Shown here piece after piece: positions 1 through 11,420 of a stretch of 64,000 nt of DNA (positions are counted from its first letter, which is position 1; each line of letters opens with the position of its first letter). Under the pieces are notes generated by a model. It was not told where the DNA came from, made no database searches, and saw nothing but the letters and a program-made list of their open reading frames with translations. The stretch is from Seriola aureovittata (Eukaryota > Chordata > Actinopteri > Carangiformes > Carangidae). The stretch covers positions 14,523,140 to 14,587,139 of the forward strand of contig NC_079384.1 of the NCBI RefSeq assembly GCF_021018895.1, given 5' to 3'. The translations under genes were made by a program, and so were the position numbers.

Positions 1-254
1 AGTCTGTGTTGCAAAATCCAAAGATATTCAATTTGCTATCAAAGAAGACTGAGAAAAGCAGCGAGTATCCATAGTTTAGAAGCTGGAATTAGTAAATTTT
101 TTGAATTTTTGCTTAAAAAACAATTTTAAGGAGTAATCATTTATCAAATAGTTGCTGATAAATTTGTTGTCACACTGGCATATAGAGAAAGCAGTCTTTC
201 ACATGCAAACAGTTTTCCACTTTCCTCTGATTTTTTCTAAATGCCTGATTTTAG
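1..254 (+). other. bicral: bicral intron (3' part) with interspersed repeat copy
   Basis: This stretch ends in a TTTTAG acceptor at 254 and carries no convincing exon. Bases 1-165 are a degenerate copy of a short interspersed family seen about ten more times in this window. Its hallmarks are the words AAAGATATTCA, AGAAGCTGGAA and TTTTTGCTTAAAAA, followed by ATTTATCAAATAGTTGCTGATAAATTT. The exons that would encode the bicral N-terminus lie before the window. Confidence 0.6.
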
Positions 255-3216
255 GCTGGCTCCAACTCTGGCCTCAAGGATGGCTCTTCTTCAATGGGTG
301 AATTCGGCGATGATTCAGCCGGGGCAGGCCTCCAGCTCTCCAGCAGCCTTTCATTTATCGAGGATGAATTGGGGACTGGGAACTCCCCTGGAGGGGTGGA
401 CCTCGGCGGGGAGGACCAGCCCTTTGACATCCTACAGAAGTCTCTCCTGGAGGCCGACATCACGGAGCAGACGCTGGCCCAGGAGGCCTTATTGGACTCC
501 CAGCCCGCTCCCACACTAGTACAGGCTCCCGTTCCCTTCCCTTCCCAGCTGGTCTCTGGGGGTTATGGAGGGGGAGTGGGTGTGGTCACCACAGCGACAG
601 CTGCGTTCCCCACAGGCCAGTTCCTGCAAGGAGTGTCCCAGCTACCCAATGGCTCCGCCCAGCACATCCAGGTGTTGGGCTCCTTTGGGGCAGGTGGGGG
701 CGTGATGACTCTGAGCAGCTTGGAGAGAACTCCTCAGATTGTGTTGAGGCCAGGGGCCCCTGTAGCTGCGCCAGGGCCCACAACCGGGGGGCAGGTGTTT
801 GCTCCTACTCAAGGGCAGGTAGGCCAAGTTGGCTTACCTTTCAAAAACATCCCCCTTCAAAATATCATTATCCAGAGAGGCCCGGGAGGGACCCAGACTC
901 TTGTCAGACCTATCCAACCTAAACCCCTTCAAGCTGGGGCTCAGACTGTCTATAGTGTTGGTCTTCAGCCCACTCCCACCACCATGGCTAATGTAGTAAA
1001 CGCTAACACTGCTACTCCTGGGGGGCAATATACAGCCAATGGCTCCATTGTAGTGCAGCCGCCCCTGGAGCAGCAACAAGCGCAGGCCCAGACAAACATA
1101 CCACCGGGACAGTTCTTGCTCCCCACCTCTTTAGCGCTCACTCCAGGCAGCACCATCCACAACGGCCCCGCTGACCCCAACTCAAACGCCCTAATCACCA
1201 GTCAGAACGCGGTGCAGATTGTTGCCGGGCAGAACTTCCCCACACCCCAGCGGGGTCAGCTAATTTTGAATCAGGGAGTAGTCAGTGGGAGTCAGGTCGG
1301 CGGGGGTGTAACTCAAACATGGACAGGAGTTTCTTGTGCGAGCTCCGCCCCTGTGCAGACATCTTGCGCCCCTGGGCGGCTGACCCTGGTCGGCCCAGCG
1401 ACGGCGGGGATCGGCGGTCAAGCCCAAGTGTCAGCTAGCCCTGTGCAGCGCCTTCTAGTGACTCAAACTCAGAACTGCACGTCCCTGTCCCCTTTACCTG
1501 GTACAGTAACACAGGAACAAGAATACAGACAGGTATTATCACAAGCTACTTGGTATTTCATTCATTCCATGTATCTCTTACCTGAAAACTGCTGTCTGAC
1601 CGACTTTCATTTTTATTTTTCAGAATTCTTCACCCGCTCTCAAACAGACACAGCTCAGCAACATCCATGGTAACAAAGACAGATTTTTTTCAGTGTGTTA
1701 TGTGTTTAAGTGTAGTCTGCTGCAATTGGACTTAACGAGGTTGCTTTGTTGTTTGTTTGATCTCTCTCAGCCATGAAAACAATGACACAAGATTCAACGC
1801 TAAACTCTCAGGTACATGAATGACTTGTTTAACACTCATCTCTGTGAACATTTTACATTGGAATAAGTGTTTAGGGACAATATGAGTGGTGTTATGACAG
1901 CCTTGGTATGTGCGCTTTGTCTAGGTCAGTGCACAGAAGAGGCCTGCCCTTCCGCCAATCACGAGAGAGGGAATGTGAGTTTATTTTTGACATACTGTTC
2001 ATACATCATTTACATATTTCTTCATATATCAAGTCTTGACTTGTGTGTATGGTTTGTCATTCAGCCACTGAAGCGGCTTGCCTGTTTTTTTCCTGTCATC
2101 TCGATAGGATTTTACAGCAGTTGGCGAGGGATCATGCTGGAGTTCAGACCCCGGATCGACGTCAATTCGCTTCAATCAACGATGCGCTGCAAAGACTCCT
2201 CCCTTACCACGTGTTCCAGGGGGCTCCCCCCAGCCAGGATGAGTTTTCACAGGGTACAGTCTCCAATCTATTAGCTTGATGCCAAATCTGCAAGGAAGGC
2301 AGAAAGCTAACTTAGAAGATTTGTGTGGTTTTGTTTACAGTGGATGAAGAATTCGAGGCAGTTGCGACTCAGGTGCTGAAGAGAAGCCAGGCCATGGTGA
2401 ACAAATACAGACGACTACTAATGGTGGAAGCTGAGGTAAGCACATACATGAGCTAATGGTTGCATACATACATGTGTTCCCTGTTATGACATGAACAAGG
2501 CTAACAAGTTTCCACTTCCTCCCCTGCAGCGTTCAAGTCCGTCGTCAGAAATGGTGATGATTGACAGGACCTTCAACCAAGAGGAACGCAGCAACCTGAC
2601 ACAAGACAAACGCATGATACTAGTAGATCCAGGTAAAGAAAAGAAAAAAAGGAGGAGTAAAGCAGTTTTGAGCAAATAATCCTCTCACAGACAGACATTT
2701 ATTTAAACTCTTCTTCTCTGTTTTATAGACAGCTTCTTGGAGGACTTCTGTTGTGGGATGAAATCCAAACTTTTCCAAGACCCTTCCCCGTCTCAGTCCA
2801 GCTGTAGTTGGAATCAGTCGGACAGAGGCTCCACAGAGCCACCGTACAGGACAGACTCCCAGCCCGGGTATGGTGATCCGGGAGGGGGCGGGGCTGTAGG
2901 AGCAGGTGCAGCAGACAGACTCCACCCTCCACACTTACAAGAAAACAAGAGCGTCCTGGAACTGAAGAGGTCCCAGCAACGCTACGGGCCCAGCAGCGCC
3001 AGCAACAACAGCCTCACTGCTGCCAACAGTTATCCCCCAACAGGTAACCCCCCATCTTTTACAGCAGCGTCCGGAGGACAGACGCACTACCAGGGGTCTC
3101 ACCATGTGTCCTCCCACCCGATCCAGCCCCAGTACCCCCCTCGGCTCACCTCACCCCCCCACCCTGACACGGACTCTGCTCTAGAGGCGGCAGTCAACAG
3201 CATCCTGGAATGTTAA
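255..3216 (+). CDS. bicral: BICRA-like protein (GLTSCR1L), 3' part of gene, eight exons
   Basis: BICRAL is a subunit of the non-canonical BAF (ncBAF/GBAF) chromatin remodeller and acts in the nucleus. Exons by splice site and phase: 255-1532, 1624-1669, 1771-1811, 1925-1974, 2108-2253, 2341-2435, 2530-2632, 2729-3216. Together they make 2247 bases, that is 748 codons plus TAA, with every junction in frame. The start codon lies upstream of the window. The first exon holds the acidic conserved block (SSSLSFIEDEL, then EDQPFDILQKSLLEADITEQ), followed by a long Gln/Pro/Gly-rich region. Exons 2108-2632 encode the GLTSCR1 domain (residues ~472-586 of this partial), with INDALQRLLPYHVFQG, VDEEFEAVATQVLKRSQAM and EMVMIDRTFNQEER. 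The C-terminus LEAAVNSILEC matches BICRAL rather than BICRA. Splice choices at the small exons (1624-1974) are the least certain part. Confidence 0.88.
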
Positions 3217-3256
3217 GACTGATGCTTCATATCATCCCTAGTGTATGGTTTTGACT

Positions 3257-3304
3257 TTTGTGTGTGCGTGTGTGTGCGTGCGTGCGTGTGTGTGTGCGTG
3301 TGAG
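3257..3304. repeat. (GT)n microsatellite with GTGC interruptions
   Basis: About 48 bases of TGTG interrupted by GTGC units, 40 bases after the bicral stop codon. On the mRNA this is a UG-rich run. Confidence 0.9.
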
Positions 3305-3665
3305 AATGTTTTTTTGTTTTTTTTTAATGGCAAACTCTCCTGTTGTAATATTTGTTTTACACCCCACACCCCACTCAAAACCCTGTGTGAAGAGAGGTTA
3401 ACTCTTCTTTCAGGTCTATGATCTTTGTGATACCATCTCTGGCTATGTAGCATGTATATTTAATTTGTTTTTATAATTTGTTTTTCTTTTATTTTTGAGG
3501 CATGTCGTAGGAGTCAAGGTGAACACAGGCACTTATAATAACCTATAAAGATCCGGGAATGTGTGCAATGCAATGTACTAACAGATGGAAAATTATTTTG
3601 TTTATTTTAACATTATTTCACAGGGGTAGGGACTTCATTAGCTTGAATATAAGAGTGTTCCTCTC

Positions 3666-3667
<2 letters not shown>

Positions 3668-3718
<51 letters not shown>
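3668..3718. repeat. (CA)n microsatellite
   Basis: An uninterrupted run of about 51 bases of CA in the inferred bicral 3' UTR, complementary to the GT-rich run 360 bases upstream. Confidence 0.95.
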
Positions 3719-3721
<3 letters not shown>

Positions 3722-6562
3722 TAATATTTTGTGCCAGCTGATAACCCCCTGAATACCTATGCTGAAAAAACCCAGGATGAGGGGGAGGGACAAAACGATG
3801 ACTGTGCCTAATTCAAGGTTTTTATTTTGAAGTGTTTACATGAAGAAGCTCTATTCACTCATTTTCCTTCCTGCATTACAAACACACACAGTAAACACAC
3901 ACATACCTGCTTTAGTACAATGTGTTCTGTAGATTCATGGTTCAGAGGAGGAGATTTCCTTTATGGTCAGCTCAGTAGAGACACATTCACATAGACAAAT
4001 TGCACTAAACATACTGTTGCTTTTTTTTCAGGAACTATATGACTATGAGGCTCTCGTCGATTACACAGTGTGCGCTAGGCTAGCAGAATGTGAACATTCG
4101 GAACAGAACCAAAATTGATTTGCCTGTTTTCAGCTGCCTGCAACAAGGATAACCTTTTAATTCACACTAGGACCCATTCAGACTAGACACATAGACGTAT
4201 ATAGTAATGTTACTGTACTCAGCAGTGCTTGTTTTTCTTGTGCTTAAGTCACAATTTCTTTGGCATTTTTTTCTTTTGTACCTTAAAGGTATGCAAGCCC
4301 CGACACAGACACAAAGACAAATCTCGATCTTCAACCACTTTTCTATCATTTCAGCGTGTTTGTGTCTGGGGAGCTAAATCCTCAGATTGAGGAAGATAAT
4401 TATGTTACAATAGTTTTATCTTTTTTTATTTAGATTTTTATTTCCTCATATTTTTTTTTATTTTTTATTTTTAGAAATGACATGAAAAAAAAACGACTGT
4501 TTTGTTCATTGTGACGTGTTGTTCCCCCGGCCTTGTGTGAACATGACGATGCCGTCATTAGTTGAAATGACCTTGGTGGGTCATTGATTGTACGTACGTT
4601 TGTCTGCCTTCTGCATATAATTATATATTGATCATATCTGTCTATCTATGCTTTACTACCTTGACATTTCTATCAGGGTGTGTGTGTGTTAATCTGCACA
4701 CACACACACTGGTCTACGACTATGTTTTCTATGTAGTTCTGTGGTTTGATTGCCATACTCTTGACTTGATTCTCAAGTGTTCGCTCATAACCCCCAGATG
4801 TTTTCCCCACTTTCTAGTCCTTTTTTTTTTTTTTTTTAAGCATTTCTCACACATCCCCTGTTTTCCCTCTCAGCAGCGCAACCAAAATTAATAGGAGAGT
4901 GAAGTGATGTCCAGAATCACCCTCAGGTCTTTATTTCTTTGTGCTGGTGACAACAGCTCTGTGGCTGTTTAAGAAAAAAAAAAAAAAGATGGAGTGTTTG
5001 TTCTGAAGCCGTGCTCCCAACATGACTTTGGTGCTGGATTTGTCTCGAGAATGTTTCAGTTTTCTTTTAGTGTTTAGAGCCTAAACTTAACTCACTCTGA
5101 TATTTCATTATGATAAATAATTCATCTTAAATATTGGCCATGTGTTTGTTATTTGATTAACTTTTTTTTTTGCGTAAAAGTCTACAGAAATCTTTCCTGT
5201 AGTGTAAGAAAGAACAGGCAATTTCAGCCAAACCCAACACAGGACCAAAGCTTAGGTTAAATGTGTTAAATCCTCCCGGGGTTGATTCTGGATAATGCCA
5301 CCTTTCTCTTATAAACGTGTCTGTGAAATATGCTTGTCTGTAGGCTACAGAAGCAAACTGAAGGCCTTTTATATGGGGTGATAGAGAACACATCCGTCTT
5401 CTTCTTCTTGTTTTTGTGTTTGAGTGCCAGTGGCCATCGCAGCAGTTGCTGCAAGATTTTGTGCCTCTTTAGCACTTGCATCCACAAGGAAGTTTCGTTT
5501 TAGACTTGCACAAAGTAGGGACATGTCCAGTGTTGGTAAAACATTGTTATCTGGATGCATATCAGCGTCTGAGGGCCTGGTAGGAACATACTGTGCTTTT
5601 TCTCCCCTACTTTCAGTGCAGATTTGTTGTTTCTGCCTCCATTTCTGCCTCACTGTTGTTGTTTTTTTTTGTCTCACTTGATTTGTATAGTTTGCTGTTT
5701 TGTACAAAATTGAAAAGTGAAACACAAAATATTTATAATTTTGTATGGAGAAAAAAAAAAGAATGTTAAAAAAAAAAAAAACACACGAGAAAATGGAAAT
5801 TATTTTTTATTGTGTTGGCCAAGAAGCGGCGTCAGGAAAAATCGTTACAAAAATACTGTCATTTCTTCATTTGTAGCTAATGTGTGTTCACTACAGCAGC
5901 AAGGAGAGTCAACAATAAATTCATACAATACAAAGAATACAATAACAAACTGGTCCAGTCCGGCTGAGAACCTCCTTCAGTGTCCCTCCATTACCATTCT
6001 GTGAGTGTTCACACACAGACACACAGCCTGAGCATGCATAATAACATCATGTGACAGGGGGAAAACATTTCCAAGGAAAAACAGATTTGCGTTCCCTCTG
6101 CTCCACAGATAGGATCTTTTCATGGATACTGATGTCGGGATGTTTCGCATGTTTTTCATGTTTTTCTACATCTGTGCTCCCAGAGAAAGATTTTATCTGG
6201 TTAAAAACTGTTGGTTCCCTTTAATCCTCTCATGGAAGCCAGCACCGATGCCTCTGCACAAAGGAGCTAAGAAAACTCTGCATAGCAAACATTGTACTGC
6301 CCAGCCCTTTTGGTTTTTGTTAACACGACCCAACAATGACACCTAGTGGAGCTCCTGGGACTCACACTTAAACACATGGACACAGATCTCTCATCAGGAA
6401 TTGAAACTATTTTGATAAATTAATTAAAAAGTAATTTTAGTAGCTTTCTTGTTCACATTTCCCTTCGTAAACTAAACTAAAACACATAGCAAGCTAAATA
6501 AAATAAATAAATAAATAAATGTGAAATGAAACTCAAACATGTCTTAATTTGCATAACCTGCA

Positions 6563-6586
6563 GTGTCGTGTCGTGTCGTGTCGTGC
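6563..6586. repeat. (GTGTC)n pentanucleotide tandem
   Basis: Four to five near-perfect copies of GTGTC in a row. Confidence 0.85.
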
Positions 6587-6664
6587 CCGCAGGCTTTCAG
6601 ATGCCCTTTTCGGGTGCAAGTCAAATGAGAATGAAACTACCAGTATCACGATGACAATTCCTCT

Positions 6665-6860
6665 GGTGGTTGAAGGGATGGTTTGACAGTTTGGGAAATT
6701 CGTTTTCTGGCAGACAGTTAGATGAGAAGACTGATACCACTCCCATGTTTGTCAGTTAAATATAAATCTGCAGCCTGTCAGTTTAGCTTAGCATAAAGAC
6801 TGGAAACAGGGGAAGCAGCTAACAATCTGCCTACCAGCACCTCTAAAGCTCATGAAGCTT
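6665..6860 (+). repeat. Teleost interspersed repeat (TTAGCTTAGCATAAAGACTGG family)
   Basis: The stretch has TTTGGGAAATTCG, then GTTTAGCTTAGCATAAAGACTGG and AAACAGGGGAAGCAGCTA. The same family appears in reverse orientation at about 30135-30360, and a short piece with TTAGCTTAGCATTAAGACTAG lies at 7345-7400. I recognise these words from many fish genomes but cannot assign a named family without a repeat library. Confidence 0.6.
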
Positions 6861-6931
6861 GAAAGCTGACCTCCTGCCACAGCTGTTGTTTCCACATTCA
6901 GTCTCACTTGTCCACACATCTTCCCTTGACC

Positions 6932-9900
6932 TTAGTGGTACTTCCTCCAGCGATCACGCTCTGGGAACAAAACAAAACAAAACAAACAAAAAAAACAAAA
7001 AAAACAGCAGCGTGCTCAGTCATCTCTTAAATCCAGATCAATTACATTGAGCAATACTGAACGCGATCCACTCACTTACTTATATGAGGGTAACTCCAGA
7101 TGTAGCTGAGCACACAGTATCCTGCCACCAGCATGCCCAGCCCACCCACACCACCTTTCCGCACGTCAATGTACCTCCTGTAATACCAGTGCCAGCCTGC
7201 GGGGAGCACAGAAGAGCAGGAGAGGGAACACATACATGTAAAACTTCACACGGAACGTCACTGAGGACATAAGGGGAACAGTTAGACATCTTGGAAATAG
7301 GGTTCTTCACTCAACACATCAAGAATCGTCACATCACTGTGGTAAATATGTGCCAGCAGCCGGTTAGCTTAGCATTAAGACTAGAAACAGTCACAAAGGT
7401 AATAAAATTCACCTCCCAGCACGATATGTTAACGATATGTCATATCTCCTTTGTTGTTGATTGTTTTTATGGTTTTATCGAGAGCTGCTTGGCTGGGAGC
7501 TCTGACTTGCTTGAATTTCATCAAGTCTCCCTACAAAGAAGTGACCCTCAGTAAAACTCCAAAGTTGGTCTGGATTAAACACTATTTAACGTGTGAATTT
7601 GTGAAGATTAGAGCTGATGGTAGTTCCCTTGACCCTCTGAGGTCTGAGGCTATTTTCCCGATGCCACTTTATTTCTTAAGGTACTTGCAAATAAGATAAT
7701 CACTATAATGAGGCCCCTTTGTGATTCTCTTTACACTGTGCAAAGAGTTCATTTGTCCCAAATGCCGAAAAATTGAAGCCCAGTTTCTCAAAATTCTTCA
7801 GATCTCCTGTGAAAACAAATTTACTGATGTGGATGAAATGTTTTGGTGCTTGAAATGTGTTTACCAAAGTCTTAGTTTCAAAAAAATAGTGCAACATGTG
7901 AGTATAACAGTAGATAAATGTATAATAAATGCCTAAAATAAAAAGTGTTGTCTATCAATCTAATTTAACCAAATTTTAGAGGCCTGCTTTGAGGCCTTCT
8001 AGGTTTACTATGGCTATGAGTCATGTACAATCCCACAACAATATGAAACAGAAAGTGGAGGGTCTGCAGATTCTAACATTGAAACCATGTCGACCTCAGA
8101 GGGTTAAAAGCATAGAGGCAGAACAGAAATTCCCAAACAAGAGGCCTACAGGTAAATACAGTATAATACATATATTTATATTTGCGTGAGATTCGCTTGA
8201 TATTCACCTCTTTGCACCATTTCCACTACGTCTCTTGGATGGCTGGGGGTTTTGCAGGCCAGCCACTCAGGTAACTCCCTCAGTCTCACCTGTCCGAGAC
8301 TCCGCGGTGACACGGCACCTGCCAGGAATCAGCACACTGACGTATGAGCACGCACTCAAAACACATCCTCTTTCATTTCACTAGGGCTGAGTATCGAGTG
8401 AAATTTTTTACAATGCTAGCGCTGATTGCCTTTTGATACTGAAACAAAAACAATGCTCTCCTCTCTTCTCACTTTGAGGGACACAAACATGTTTTTTTCT
8501 GCTTTTTCAAAATGTAACTAAAGAACCCGAAGTTCTCTAAACTGATCAATGTTGTTGAATTTACCTGAATAAAAATGTGTAAAATGACTAAACTATCTTA
8601 TCAATAAGTAAACAAGATCAGGACTGACACTAATGGTTATTTTCATTTTCGATTCATCTGCAAATTATTTTCTAGTTCTATAAAACATCAGAAAACAGTT
8701 TAAAAACCAGCCCAAAACCCCAAGATATTTAATTAAGATGAGGAGAATCGTCACACCTGAGAAGCTGGAACCATCAAACCTTTTGGCATTTTGGCTTGCA
8801 AAATAAAAGGTCAACTGTTTATTAAATTAGTTTAATTATTTGTCAGTCATTGCAGCTTTGAACAACATAACGAATCAGATAATACATTGGATGTCAGCTT
8901 TTCCTGTACTGACCTTCGGTTCGACTGTGAGCAGTGTTTTGTTTCCTGTCCTCAAGCTTCAACCCATCAGCAGCTCTCGCCGTCTCCACCCTCGCCGGCG
9001 GAGCTCGTGTGAGATGACTTGGAATCTGAAGGGGTGATGGTGATATTGAGAGGAGTTCTGTCATGGGACGACCCACCTTCAGCCCCTCATTCATGCCGAC
9101 CGCACGTGGATGGGGTGTAGCTTGAGGCGACAGATGGCCGGAGAGGACGGGAGGTGCGGGGAAGGTTGGTCTGGGCTGAGAGGAACCGTCATGTTGCAGA
9201 GGGATTAAAGACGTTTCTTTAGACTTCTGACTTTTTTTCTGAACTGACTGCAGCTCCAGATGTGCTGAAGTGACGCTGGGGAACTGGTCTGACAGAGTTT
9301 TCGTTGTTACCAAGCAGTTTACAACGTCTTTTTGCTTCTCTGCTGGAGCCATTACTGGACTGAGACTAGTATCAAGTCTGGTTTTGCTGCTTAGGTTGTC
9401 AGTAGTTTCAACCTGGCTCGGGATCCTCCCCTTGCTGGACTGTGTGGTGCTTTTAGCTCGGCCTAACGTGGCTTTAACATCCTGGATGATAATCTTGGCC
9501 TGGTGACCACTTCCGGATTTTAAGAACATCTTACTCACAGATAAATCCTCCATTTCCTCTTTGTTGTCCACCCAGACGTTGTCTCTTCCTTGGGATCTTG
9601 TGCTACTTTCATTTATTTCAGAATCCAGAGAGTGAGAGTCAGTGTCTTTGGTTGTGGAAAGAGATTGTGCAGCCCTCTTTGTCTTTGACACCTTCTTTTT
9701 AGAGACATCTTTGGGTTTAGTGTCTGTGGATGGAGGGGCAAAACTGGCGTTGTCGGGAATAATGCTGGTCTCCGTCTGTGCTGTGGTTCTTGACTTTAGA
9801 GCATCTGAACCTGACGGCAGGCCTCCTGCGGCAGATCTGCTTCTTTCCAGTGATCCCTTAGTAACTTGGTCGGACTTTGCAGCTTCTATCAGAGCAGGGA

Positions 9901-11420
9901 GACTTTTCTTTTTTGGTTTGGAGATGGTGGGAGAGGGAGACAGAGATATGGCTGGGGAGGAGATGAGGGAGGAGGCGGTGGTGGCCATCTTGATTTGTTC
10001 GGACAGCTTCTGTTTCTTCTTCTTAGTTGACGGTGGAAGTGGTCTAGGACTCGGGGACAGCGACTGTGACAAAGACGATGTGTTCTCGCTCTTAAAAGGC
10101 GCTGCAGGTGATGACACAGCAGACACCTTTGTCCTCTTCTTTGACTGCGGACTTGCCGCCGTTGACAGTGTCCCCTCTGCCGTTGGTTCAGAGGAACCTG
10201 CAACCAGCTGAGAAGGTGATGTCGTCTGATCCCTTCTGACATGACGTTCGGTCGGAGGTGTTTTGGAGTTCGCTGCTGCCTTGCAATGTGGCAGGTGACT
10301 CTTCAACCTCTTATACGTTTTCCCGCAGAATGGACAGACCTCTGTGTGGACAAAACAGTGACAGAGCAGCACCACTTTCTTTATTAATCAATGGTTACTT
10401 TCCAAAAATGTCAAATATTTCCTGTTTCTTGTGTCTCAAATGTGAGGATTTGATGCTTTTCTTTGTCGTACATGATAGTAAACTGAATGTATTTGGATTT
10501 TAGATAAGAGATCTGGAGGCATCACCTTGGTCTGTGGGAAATTATAACAAGCATTTGTCACGATTTACTGTCATTTTATGAACAAAATAATTAATCAAGT
10601 CAGCCTTCTCATTGTTAATGAAAATAATCATTAGTTAAGTCCCTGTTCACACTGTCTGTTTTGTCTGACCAGACTAAAATACAAAGATATTCAGTTTACT
10701 ATCTCACATATGACAAAAAAAAATCATCACACTAGAGCTGACACAAAAAAATTTAATTGAAGTTGTTTTTCAAGCAAGATTAGTGAAGAAAAAACAAGTA
10801 TTCTCTCTCTGTTTTTCTGTGTCCTGTATAATTGCAAACTTAATATTTTTGGGTGTTTGGACTTTTGGGCGAACAAAGCGAGACATGTGGAGACATCCTG
10901 TCTGGCTGTGTGGAGCATTTTTTTGATTGACTTTGATTGCATTATGACTCATGATCAACTGACACTGAAAATAGTTGTTGCTACCTAGTCAGACTCAAAA
11001 CCGCACGGTTGAGAAGCTGGAACCACAGAGGGTTTTCGTATTTCTGTTTGAAAAAAGACTGAAATGACAGATCAGCAACCAAAATAGTTGCCACTACACT
11101 ATTACTCCACTTCTGCTTTCAGTTCTAAATATGTACAAATTCATAATACTGTGGAATACTAAAATCTGATTGTGAATAAATGTACAGTATGTGTTATTTA
11201 TTGCTTGACGCACGTGTGGGCTGACCTTGGAGCTGAAGGAAAAGTGCAGCTGGAACTTATTCTACTGCAGATTCTAGTCTATTCAATCACTCAGGAGTAT
11301 GAATCCCAACATAAACAACTCAAACACATGGAATATTGATCGTGATTAGATCACGTGATATTTACGTATGTTTTTTTTTTTTGTGAATGACAAACGTTTA
11401 TGTAACTTACCGGAGCTCAT
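6932..11420 (-). CDS. mtnap1: Mitochondrial nucleoid-associated protein 1 (C17orf80-like) with ATP synthase subunit f-like C-terminus
   Basis: Exons on the minus strand: 11420-11411, 10341-8914, 8318-8208, 7196-7080, 6960-6932. These total 1695 bases, 564 codons plus TAA, and every junction is phase 1. The 10-base first coding exon gives M-S-S and joins in frame to EVCPFC. Residues 6-23 form a C2HC zinc finger (CPFC, then SHLPHC) like that opening the C17orf80/MTNAP1 family, whose human member is associated with mitochondrial nucleoids. Residues ~25-480 are low-complexity, rich in Ser/Lys/Pro, with short basic runs. Residues ~490-564 closely resemble ATP synthase subunit f: LRELPEWLACK, MVQRGWHWYYRRYIDVRKG, one membrane segment (GLGMLVAGYCVLSYIW), and a terminal RKYH. 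The membrane segment suggests inner-membrane anchoring. The middle region is weakly conserved, so the name rests on the finger, the tail and the chr17-like neighbourhood. Confidence 0.8.
8625..8860 (+). repeat. Interspersed repeat copy (AGAAGCTGGAACC family)
   Basis: This copy in an mtnap1 intron has CAAATTATTTTCTAG, CCCCAAGATATTTAATT, GAGAAGCTGGAACCATC and TTTTGGCATTTTGGCTTGCAAAA, in the same order as other copies in the window. Confidence 0.6.
10500..11100. repeat. Nested copies of the interspersed repeat in opposite orientations
   Basis: This lies in the first mtnap1 intron. A forward copy starts near 10600 (TTGTCTGACCAGACTAAAATACAAAGATATTCAG) and breaks off after ATCACAC at about 10735. 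It resumes at about 11008 with GGTTGAGAAGCTGGAACC. The gap holds a reverse-oriented copy (TTTGGACTTTTGGGCGAAC, then GGCTGTGTGGAGCATTTTT). Another reverse piece lies at 10510-10600. Confidence 0.5.

Larger units (their letters stand above)
3217..5919 (+). other. bicral: bicral 3' UTR (inferred)
   Basis: No ORF here resembles a protein. The sequence is T-rich with TTTT/ATTTA runs typical of a vertebrate 3' UTR. It contains a GT-rich run (3257-3304), a CA run (3668-3718), and a short TG/CA hairpin (about 4679-4710). The first clear AATAAA on this strand that could end the transcript is at 5914-5919. The UTR length is an inference from that signal only. Confidence 0.45.
5920..6931. other. Convergent 3' ends of bicral and mtnap1
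   Basis: This lies between two genes that point at each other. It should hold the mtnap1 3' UTR on the minus strand. A minus-strand AATAAA (plus-strand TTTATT) sits at 5806-5811 and overlaps the inferred end of bicral, so the two transcripts may overlap tail to tail. It also contains an (AAAT)n run near 6500, a GTGTC pentamer tandem at 6563-6586, and an interspersed repeat starting about 6665. Confidence 0.4.

Noticed and set aside
1867..2274. 135-residue plus-strand ORF across bicral exons
   Set aside because: It reads through two introns in the wrong frame. The conserved GLTSCR1 domain is in a different frame that splices properly.
6932..8318. A separate atp5mf gene rather than the end of mtnap1
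   Set aside because: The three exons join the zinc-finger exon in perfect phase (all junctions phase 1, total 1695 bases), and no start codon with a suitable donor is visible between them. I kept the independent-transcript idea only as an open question.
9642..10211. 189-residue plus-strand ORF
   Set aside because: It is antisense to the large mtnap1 exon, whose minus-strand frame carries the zinc finger and splices correctly. This ORF has no resemblance to any protein and arises from the Ser/Lys-rich codon pattern opposite it.
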